The notes under the pieces are model-generated. The model worked only from the letters and a program-made list of their open reading frames with translations, had not been told where the DNA came from and made no database searches. From Alteromonas sp. KUL42 (lineage in GTDB: Bacteria > Pseudomonadota > Gammaproteobacteria > Enterobacterales > Alteromonadaceae): a DNA stretch of 64,000 bases. The position numbers were made by a program, and so were the translations under genes. Shown here piece after piece: positions 58,746 to 64,000 of this stretch. The DNA is taken from the NCBI RefSeq assembly GCF_006538325.1, contig NZ_BJKK01000021.1, forward strand, positions 1 through 64,000, given 5' to 3'. The first letter of the stretch is position 1. Every line of letters starts with the position of its first letter.

Positions 58746-58877
58746 GCGAAGTATTGTGCTATCGCATTAATGAAATTAGGCGCTCGATGAGCAGCCGACA
58801 GCATGAACCCAAAGGGGCAATATCATTGTCCCGATTGGGAAGTGGTATGCCCTTTTTTTATTAAAGAGGAAACCACT
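58746..58877 (+). promoter_or_regulatory. 132-nt structured leader, array unit 8
   Basis: Nearly identical to unit 7; one C of the terminator stem is T (synonymous in the leader frame). Internal ATG 58803. Confidence 0.75.
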
Positions 58878-59030
58878 ATGGATAAAGAAATCACAACTGA
58901 AATGTTCACCAATTGGAACGGCAGCGATTCTATGAATGTAGAAGCATTGACAGACCTCGTTGTTGAGTTGCTGAATAGCACTGAAGAGCAGATGGATGAT
59001 CTACGTCGTTCTGTAATCGAATACGAATAA
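58878..59030 (+). CDS. small array protein 8
   Basis: 50 residues, ATG after GAGGAAACCACT. Acidic, helical. Frame open back to 58803. Last array gene before the right direct repeat. Confidence 0.55.
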   Translation: MDKEITTEMFTNWNGSDSMNVEALTDLVVELLNSTEEQMDDLRRSVIEYE

Positions 59031-59056
59031 TATTTTTTGTTTGAAGCAACATCAAA

Positions 59057-59079
59057 GCCCACTTTTTAGTGGGTTTTTT
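59057..59079 (+). terminator. intrinsic terminator
   Basis: CCCACT-tttt-AGTGGG with T tract; its end opens the right 192-bp repeat. Confidence 0.88.
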
Positions 59080-59265
59080 CTTGCCTGAACGTTTCCTACA
59101 TGGCCCAAAGGCGATAATTGAGAAAACATTAGTAAAACTAAGTGTTGCCGCTTTCCTTCAGGGCCGCGTATACCTTCCGAACGGTATTTATTGCCTTTCC
59201 TGTTTTTGTGTTGGCTTTGCGTAATGACAATGAAGCGTGAAAGGCTTCCACAATGTCGGGGTGGT
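59074..59265 (+). repeat. 192-bp direct repeat, right copy
   Basis: Mate of 51344-51535. Holds TTTCCTAC at 59092 and the intact gene's 3' end. Confidence 0.9.
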
Positions 59266-60268
59266 CAGTAAGCAAATTCTCTGCGTTTTTCGCTGGCCTT
59301 CCTAAATGAGTGTTATTCAATAGCTTTGCTTTCCGCTGTCCAACTCTTACTTTGTGAGCGTGTTCCCGATAGGTAGTACGGCAATAAGCCCCTTCAACTG
59401 TTCGCTTGCCTAGCGCCTCAAGGTTTAACAAGCTTAGGTCATGAGCAGTTTCAATTGCATGAAAATATTCTGTGTGACTACCAATGACAAACTGACTAGC
59501 GCGAAACCGCTTATGTATGAGTCTTTCAAGGCTACCAAAGTGCCTGTATAAGCCTGCTATCTCAATGGACAGGACTTCACCATGTTGCTGTAAATCGCGC
59601 TTTATCTCACTTATCCGTAGTGCTAACTCTGATCGAGAAGTAATACCCACTTTGATTAACGGAAAACAGGTCGAGCCTTGTTGCAAATGAATTTTTAGTA
59701 CGTAAAGGTGCTGATTTAAAAGTGCCTGAAGGCGCAACTGATAGAACCTTGCTGCTTGTGTGCCGTTCATTTCATCATGATATTGCAACATGGCTAAACG
59801 CGCAGGAAATAGTTGTTCCTGTAGTGTTGCCTCCGGCAATATTATTTTTTTCTGAAGTAATGAGTCATGATGCTTGACCAAATCACGCCCTAATCGCGTT
59901 AGCTGGTATTTTTCCGGTTTATTGGGGGATGGTTCAAGTAATCCTCCTTGCGTTAAATACATTGCTGTTTCAGCTTGTTTTTGCGATAGCCATACATTGT
60001 CGTATCGCTGAAATTTATCTAGCAGTTTGATGTCAGATTTACCGATTCCAGTCGCGATGTCGTAGAACGGCAGGCCGGTTTGTTGAATTGTCGATTTCGA
60101 TTCCATGCAGGTTTCACCGGCATGGGCAAAGTGGTGTTCTTTTATCGCACCTTTCCTGGCGATAAGTTTTTCAGAGCAAAAAGGACAGTGTAGATTTGTG
60201 TGGCCTGATTTTACGTCAGCGACACTAACCAACTCGCCAGATTCATTCATGCCATGCGTAAGAAACAT
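59138..60268 (-). CDS. CoiA-like zinc ribbon plus GIY-YIG (T5orf172-like) fusion
   Basis: 376 residues. The N-terminus has CPFCSEKLIARKGAIKEHHF then AHAGETC, the zinc-binding start of CoiA-like proteins. Residues about 200-290 (HLYVLKIHLQQGSTCFPLIK then VGITSR and LIHKRF) fit the T5orf172/GIY-YIG-like nuclease group. The C-terminus (GRPAKNAENLL...INTVRKVYAAL) looks like the HTH tail of serine recombinases. A DNA-processing role is likely. Its 3' end is duplicated at 51.4 kb. Minus strand, convergent with the array. Confidence 0.7.
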   Translation of the reverse strand: MFLTHGMNESGELVSVADVKSGHTNLHCPFCSEKLIARKGAIKEHHFAHAGETCMESKSTIQQTGLPFYDIATGIGKSDIKLLDKFQRYDNVWLSQKQAETAMYLTQGGLLEPSPNKPEKYQLTRLGRDLVKHHDSLLQKKIILPEATLQEQLFPARLAMLQYHDEMNGTQAARFYQLRLQALLNQHLYVLKIHLQQGSTCFPLIKVGITSRSELALRISEIKRDLQQHGEVLSIEIAGLYRHFGSLERLIHKRFRASQFVIGSHTEYFHAIETAHDLSLLNLEALGKRTVEGAYCRTTYREHAHKVRVGQRKAKLLNNTHLGRPAKNAENLLTDHPDIVEAFHASLSLRKANTKTGKAINTVRKVYAALKESGNT

Positions 60269-60380
60269 TATTACCCGCCTGTATCAAAAAAGTATCATTG
60301 AGGTTTATCTTAGCGAAACCTGCATAGATGTAAAGATACTTTTGTGATACACATTGAAGATGAATTAATCTAATGCTTCG

Positions 60381-60462
60381 TTTCCTATCACCCTTTATTT
60401 CTAAAGACCTGTAGACGAACGCTGATATTTTGTACTACGATATAGGAAACAAATTTTCCTAT
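60381..60462. promoter_or_regulatory. TTTCCTAT sites before the tyrosine recombinase
   Basis: TTTCCTAT at 60381, its inverse ATAGGAAA at 60442-60449, and a direct copy at 60455-60462, giving ATAGGAAA-caaat-TTTCCTAT four bases before the start codon. The same octamer opens the array promoter segments. Candidate recombinase-binding or autoregulatory sites. Confidence 0.55.
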
Positions 60463-60466
60463 ATAT

Positions 60467-61261
60467 ATGTCAGACGAAGATATCGATTTTAAGTGGCGCT
60501 GGAACCCACCTTCTTTGCGTACTGTTAAACAGCCAGAAACCCTTACACCAGATGAGTTCTTGGATATGGTTGAGCGTGTAGATAATGAGGGAGTTGATCC
60601 ACTGATTGGATTGCGCAACCAATGCATGTTACTTACTACCTATTTTAGTTGCTTCAGGGCTGTGGAAGTGAGCCAGTGGAAAGTAAAAGAAGCGCTATAC
60701 CCTGACGGTTCTCTTATGTTTGTTACTCGTTTGAGAAAAGAAGGTACCAAAGGCAATTATCCAGCCATCGCCCATATACCCAATGTGCGAGAGTACAGAG
60801 AGTATTTAGAGAAATGGTTTGATGCGAGAGTTAAACATCGAATTGGGCTTGCTAAACCAGGTTCGGTTGAATATCGAGGGTTAGATCCTGATTCACACGT
60901 TTTTCTGAGTAATTGGCGTGGTATGTGGCAACCGTTCTCGCTCACTCGTAAAGTGTCGAAAGGCAAGGAATACAAGGTTGCTACTGCTGTACAAAACCTT
61001 CTGACAAAACTCTATAAGGATTATGGGTACCAAAACTCAAGTAGTCACGCTGGCCGTCATAGTTTCGCTCGTTTCGCACAAAGATTGTTAGAGAAGAAAA
61101 ATAACCCTGATACATCACGTATAATTCAAACACTGCTCCACCATAAGACTGAAGAGGCACAGCGTGACTATACGGATGTAGATTTTAACCATATAAGAAA
61201 GGTGGCTCAAAAGATGATGCCAAAACCCAAGAAAAGGGGAAGACCGCCGAAAAATGACTAG
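60467..61261 (+). CDS. tyrosine recombinase (integrase family)
   Basis: 264 residues, catalytic domain only, without a separate arm-binding domain. Arg in CFRAVEV (R64), Lys region RKEGTKG, HAGRHSFARF (His/Arg near 193-196), LLHHKTEEAQRDYTDV (His and nucleophile Tyr near 234). Cuts and joins DNA through 3'-phosphotyrosine. The ATG has no ribosome binding site because the TTTCCTAT palindrome abuts it, so translation may be leaderless or begin downstream. Could insert or excise the array cassettes, or the whole element. Confidence 0.88.
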   Translation: MSDEDIDFKWRWNPPSLRTVKQPETLTPDEFLDMVERVDNEGVDPLIGLRNQCMLLTTYFSCFRAVEVSQWKVKEALYPDGSLMFVTRLRKEGTKGNYPAIAHIPNVREYREYLEKWFDARVKHRIGLAKPGSVEYRGLDPDSHVFLSNWRGMWQPFSLTRKVSKGKEYKVATAVQNLLTKLYKDYGYQNSSSHAGRHSFARFAQRLLEKKNNPDTSRIIQTLLHHKTEEAQRDYTDVDFNHIRKVAQKMMPKPKKRGRPPKND

Positions 61262-61532
61262 CTATAGCAAAACAAAAACAAGCTACTACAGAAGGCTTTA
61301 TGTCGCATATCTCATCGATTCTGGCACCAATACTGTTCCAGCGTTGCTTAATGTCACTGAAATGCACCGTAGAACGCTTCAGGACACACTTAAAGCGCTT
61401 GCTGACCTCGATATCATTATTGAAAGTCGAGGCGGTACCAAGAATGCAAGCTACGCTGTCAAATCGTGGGGAGCTATTGACAGAGATTGGATAAAAAATA
61501 ACTTGCAGCACGTAAAAGACGTGCTAGAATGA
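61254..61532 (+). CDS. winged-helix protein, DUF977-like
   Basis: 92 residues, overlapping the integrase stop. YYRRLYVAYLIDSGTNTVPA then RRTLQDTLKALADLDIIIES is a winged-helix pattern like DUF977. Perhaps a directionality or regulatory factor for the recombinase. Confidence 0.65.
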   Translation: MTSYSKTKTSYYRRLYVAYLIDSGTNTVPALLNVTEMHRRTLQDTLKALADLDIIIESRGGTKNASYAVKSWGAIDRDWIKNNLQHVKDVLE

Positions 61533-61870
61533 GTTTGAGTCAAAGAACAAGTGTGCGTTTTCAGCAGGTTTTGGACAATGTGTAAACTATTAAAACCGCC
61601 GTTCATCAGAGTGAAACGTTAAACGACTGACAGGGCCGGAGACCAAACCTATATAAGAGTGGTCAAGCAGGGGTGGAAAGTCCCGTCGATTTGCAGCCGT
61701 AAGCTGCTCGATTTCAATGCGGTGAATGTTTGAGTGATGATCAAGCAACAAGTGTGAATGAAGCTGGTCTAGAACAGTGAAAATGTGCCTGAACTCGTGT
61801 TGCCACACAGGAAAGCTGGAAATTCATCACCAGCCACCGCGCCATTTAGCTAAGTTGGAATTCTATTTAA
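61533..61870 (+). ncRNA. structured non-coding region, candidate RNA
   Basis: No ORF supported. Hairpins by eye: GACCA...TGGTC (about 61641-61664), GCAGC-cgtaa-GCTGC (about 61693), and GCTGG-aaattcatca-CCAGC (about 61815-61835), with GC-richer, G/A-rich strands unlike neighbouring spacers. It lies between the recombinase pair and a small-gene array. Could be an attachment or recombination site folded as single-strand DNA, or a long regulatory RNA. Confidence 0.45.
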
Positions 61871-61885
61871 GTGGGAAAAGCGAAC

Positions 61886-62137
61886 GTGACAGGTACGACA
61901 TCAATCGAATCGAGAGACATCGATAAAGCTACTGATTTTAGCTTGTCAGGCTATAACAGTGCCGGTGTCCGAGCTGTGTTTCACGGAAAGGAAGGCGGCT
62001 TTTGTACCACTAGCTACAGCTTTTCAATGAGTCAGGAAGCTAAGAACTATTCAGCGGCCAGAATTGCGCTACTACTGCAAATGGCTTCAGGACTTACTAA
62101 CGAACAAATCAGCCAAATGAAGCTGATAAACACGTAA
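61886..62137 (+). CDS. duplicated 83-residue protein, copy 1
   Basis: GTG start preceded by GCGAAC. MTGTTSIESRDIDKATDFSL then a beta part (VRAVFHGKEGGFCTTSYSFS) and a helix (SAARIALLLQMASGLTNEQIS). Nearly identical to 62878-63129. The frame could also begin at 61871. Family unknown. The block around it repeats with different genes downstream. Confidence 0.65.
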   Translation: MTGTTSIESRDIDKATDFSLSGYNSAGVRAVFHGKEGGFCTTSYSFSMSQEAKNYSAARIALLLQMASGLTNEQISQMKLINT

Positions 62138-62150
62138 TGGGAAATAAGCG

Positions 62151-62432
62151 ATGAAGGTTATTATTGGGTCAATTCTGTTGCTTTTTAGCTGCCTGGCGTA
62201 CTCAAAAAACTGTGAAGAAATGAGTAAGAAGTTCTTTCTGGATGAAATGGATGCAATTGTAGGAAGTGCTGTGCCAGAAATAAAAGAAAGGCCAAAATAT
62301 ATCGCAAAACTCCTTACTAAAATCATGACGGAATATCCTGAAGACGATGCTACTAAATGTATGGCGAAAGGACTTGAGCAGGCTCAAATCGAGAAGCGTA
62401 GCCAGATTAAAAGAGCCAATTCGGAAATATAG
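62151..62432 (+). CDS. small exported protein
   Basis: 93 residues with a signal peptide (cleavage near AYS-KN) and two Cys in the mature part. Periplasmic, unknown. Follows copy 1 with the shared GTAATGGGA spacer. Confidence 0.55.
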   Translation: MKVIIGSILLLFSCLAYSKNCEEMSKKFFLDEMDAIVGSAVPEIKERPKYIAKLLTKIMTEYPEDDATKCMAKGLEQAQIEKRSQIKRANSEI

Positions 62433-62443
62433 GATACTCACAG

Positions 62444-62866
62444 ATGAAAAATGACATTGATTACACAGCAAATATCTTGAAAGTGTTTTTAGACTGTGAT
62501 GATGCGCATGTCATGTTTCTAGACGTCATTAAAACTGTATGTGGAGAAGATATCGATGAAAAGTTTATACATCACTACGGTTTAATAGTTGAAAATGGTC
62601 TAGTCAGTCGAAGAGATTTATCGATCCAAACATTGGATAAGATGGGAATTCGGTACTCGCTTGATAACAGCATTACTGTCATAGATATGCCCTTGCGTTT
62701 AACACAGAAAGGGCATGATTATTCAAAAGCTTTAAGTAATAAAGAAGTCCTATCAAAGTTGAAGGACGGTTTTAAAGATGCACCTTTCAAAGTTTTGTTT
62801 GATGGTTCTCAGCAATTGTTAACACACTACTTTAAGAAAAAGATTGACGCCTTAACGTCTGAATAG
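62444..62866 (+). CDS. DUF2513-like protein
   Basis: 140 residues. HHYGLIVENGLVS then MPLRLTQKGHDYSKAL recalls DUF2513, a small winged-helix-like family common on mobile elements. Function unknown. Confidence 0.6.
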   Translation: MKNDIDYTANILKVFLDCDDAHVMFLDVIKTVCGEDIDEKFIHHYGLIVENGLVSRRDLSIQTLDKMGIRYSLDNSITVIDMPLRLTQKGHDYSKALSNKEVLSKLKDGFKDAPFKVLFDGSQQLLTHYFKKKIDALTSE

Positions 62867-62877
62867 GAAACGCGAAC

Positions 62878-63129
62878 GTGACAGGTACGACATCAATCGA
62901 ATCGAAAGACATTGATAAAGCTACTGATTTTAGCTTGTCAGGCTATAACAGTGCAGGTGTCCGAGCTGTTTTTCACGGAAAGGAAGGCGGTTTTTGTACT
63001 ACCAGTTATAGTTTTTCAATGAGTCAGGATGCTAAGAACTATTCAGCGGCCAGAATTGCACTACTACTGCAAATAGCTTCAGGTCTTACGAACGAACAAA
63101 TTAGCCAAATGAAGCTGATAAACAGGTAA
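62878..63129 (+). CDS. duplicated 83-residue protein, copy 2
   Basis: Differs from copy 1 at only a few residues (for example SK for SR, QD for QE, IAS for MAS). Same GTG start and same upstream GCGAACGTGACAGG. Confidence 0.65.
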   Translation: MTGTTSIESKDIDKATDFSLSGYNSAGVRAVFHGKEGGFCTTSYSFSMSQDAKNYSAARIALLLQIASGLTNEQISQMKLINR

Positions 63130-63142
63130 TGGGAGATAAAAG

Positions 63143-63313
63143 ATGGCTGTTTATGTAAATGAAAATGGCATGGAACGAGTGATTATAGATCCTCAATCTG
63201 ACGATCAGTTAATGATGGAAGTTGCTAAAAAAGAATGCCCTGAAGCTATCGTAAGAAAAGCTTCAGATGATGAAGTTATGCGTCTAGTAGTAAATGGCAC
63301 GTGTTGCAGCTAA
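63143..63313 (+). CDS. small hypothetical protein, 56 residues
   Basis: MAVYVNENGMERVIIDPQSD ... ending GTCCS. ATG after GGGAGATAAAAG, the same spacer as after copy 1. Unknown. Confidence 0.5.
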   Translation: MAVYVNENGMERVIIDPQSDDQLMMEVAKKECPEAIVRKASDDEVMRLVVNGTCCS

Positions 63314-63365
63314 GAAAGCTCTCTTTAAAGAGCTGTCAGCTGCTTAATTGATGATATGGGAAAAA

Positions 63366-63710
63366 ATGACTGACAAAGCGCTATACGAGACTTTTAAACA
63401 GGCCGTTCTGGACATTGCTGTAGAAACTGTTCCTGGGCGGCAAGTAGATGATTTTGATGAACAAGAACACCCAGAATGGAAACGTTTCTTCTTCAGTCTA
63501 ACTTTCTTTTTGTCTGAAGAACCGTACGTTGACGATTTTATAAGAACTGTACGGAATCGGCTTTTAAAGTGGCCGCAACTAACTGAAGATAAAAAATCTG
63601 ATGGCTATATTTATCAGGTTTGGAAGTCTCATATCCAAAGTCATGATTATTGGTCAGTCAGCTTTTGGCTATCTGAAAAATACGAATTTCAAGAAGATTC
63701 ACAGCCGTAA
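63366..63710 (+). CDS. hypothetical protein
   Basis: 114 residues from ATG 63366 after ATGGGAA, the array's usual signal; TTG 63348 and ATG 63351 are in-frame alternatives. Aromatic-rich helical protein (EWKRFFFSLTFFLSEEPYVD). No family recognised. Confidence 0.55.
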   Translation: MTDKALYETFKQAVLDIAVETVPGRQVDDFDEQEHPEWKRFFFSLTFFLSEEPYVDDFIRTVRNRLLKWPQLTEDKKSDGYIYQVWKSHIQSHDYWSVSFWLSEKYEFQEDSQP

Positions 63711-63728
63711 ACTAATGTAGGAATAATT

Positions 63729-64000
63729 GTGGGTTTGTTCGATGAGATATCATTCGAAAGAAATAAGAAGTATTCGAAAGAGTTGCCTGTAGTAAGAGGC
63801 TGGCAAACAAAAGATCTAACATGCGATTTAATAGGTAGGCACACATACGAGATTAATGAAGAAGGTTTTCTAGAGAGGGATGATGGCGCAATTAACAACC
63901 TCCTTACTGGTTGGGTAGTAATTTGCAATTCCTGCGTAGAAGAATTTGATATCGAATTTAAAAATGGGCGGATAGTTCAATTGATTCCATCAGAGGGTAC
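63729..64000 (+). CDS. hypothetical protein, 5' part (runs off the right edge)
   Basis: GTG 63729 after AGGA; at least 90 codons. LTCDLIGRHTYEINEEGFLE then VVICNSCVEEFDIEF. A CNSC pair could be part of a metal site. Incomplete. Confidence 0.5.
   Translation, partial: MGLFDEISFERNKKYSKELPVVRGWQTKDLTCDLIGRHTYEINEEGFLERDDGAINNLLTGWVVICNSCVEEFDIEFKNGRIVQLIPSEG

Noticed and set aside
53428..58877. CRISPR array
   Set aside because: Repeats are 132 nt, non-palindromic, and separated by genes of differing size, not by uniform spacers; no cas gene.
53485..59030. Calling the array proteins from the internal leader ATG
   Set aside because: A strong GAGGAAAC(C)AC(T) site precedes the inner start in each unit and no clear one precedes the outer ATG; kept only as a finding.
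54149..59099. Superintegron attC sites between array genes
   Set aside because: The boundaries lack the attC GTTRRRY/RYYYAAC ends and each cassette has its own promoter; no IntI-specific insert was seen in the recombinase.
59138..60268. Restriction endonuclease with partner methyltransferase
   Set aside because: The only methyltransferase is 11 kb away in a different operon, and the nuclease domains are of the DNA-processing kind.
61533..61870. Group II intron or retron RNA
   Set aside because: No reverse transcriptase nearby and no recognisable domain V or msr/msd layout.

Overview
The window is about 40% GC with short intergenic spaces. It reads as a large part of a self-transmissible element, either a plasmid or an integrative conjugative element (ICE), of a gammaproteobacterium. 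Gene families and style suggest Vibrionaceae or a related marine group; this is an inference, because no chromosomal marker, rRNA or tRNA is present. A relaxase and a replication initiator were not found and may lie outside the window.

Layout. (1) 1-2.2 kb: a partial gene, a minus-strand protein with three HTH-like repeats, a small membrane protein, and a dyad-rich spacer. (2) 2.2-10.5 kb, maintenance module: an EAL phosphodiesterase, a TOPRIM primase-like protein, ParA, ParB, three unknown proteins and a type IA topoisomerase. (3) 10.5-24.0 kb: a nearly unbroken, overlapping run of conjugation genes in the order known from PFGI-1/SPI-7-type (MPF-G) ICEs, including the PilL domain, transglycosylase, TraD coupling ATPase, RAQPRD protein, VirB8/9/10-like proteins and the VirB4-like ATPase. 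(4) 24.4-37.9 kb: an R64-like type IVb pilus operon (PilN, O, P, Q, R, S plus two very large PilV-like proteins) inserted inside the conjugation cluster. (5) 38.0-43.3 kb: the rest of the mating-pair apparatus (TraU-like, TraG-like). (6) 43.3-51.3 kb: accessory genes, each with its own leader and terminator, including a SieB-like exclusion gene, a degenerate J-domain protein and a DUF3560 plus adenine-methyltransferase pair. (7) 51.3-59.3 kb: an array of very small genes flanked by 192-bp direct repeats. Each array gene carries a copy of one structured leader; the array also holds a serine recombinase, an HNH nuclease and a KfrA-like protein. (8) 59.1-64.0 kb: a CoiA/GIY-YIG fusion, a tyrosine recombinase, a structured non-coding stretch and a second kind of small-gene array built on a duplicated 83-residue ORF.

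The most unusual content is region 7. Six leaders are exactly 132 nt from the first hairpin to the start codon. Each begins 25 nt after the first base of a TATAGT box where that box is seen, and contains competing helices that look like a transcription terminator, an anti-terminator and a Shine-Dalgarno sequestering helix. Each also carries an open 25-codon reading frame running in phase into the gene. The first hairpin alone, with covarying stems, also precedes at least five other accessory genes. This suggests a shared RNA-level switch for a set of accessory genes, possibly expressed on entry into a new cell. Other scattered signals are eight copies of a 14-bp near-palindrome (TTCTACATGAAGAA), candidate centromere or operator sites, and three copies of a roughly 105-135-bp foldable element.
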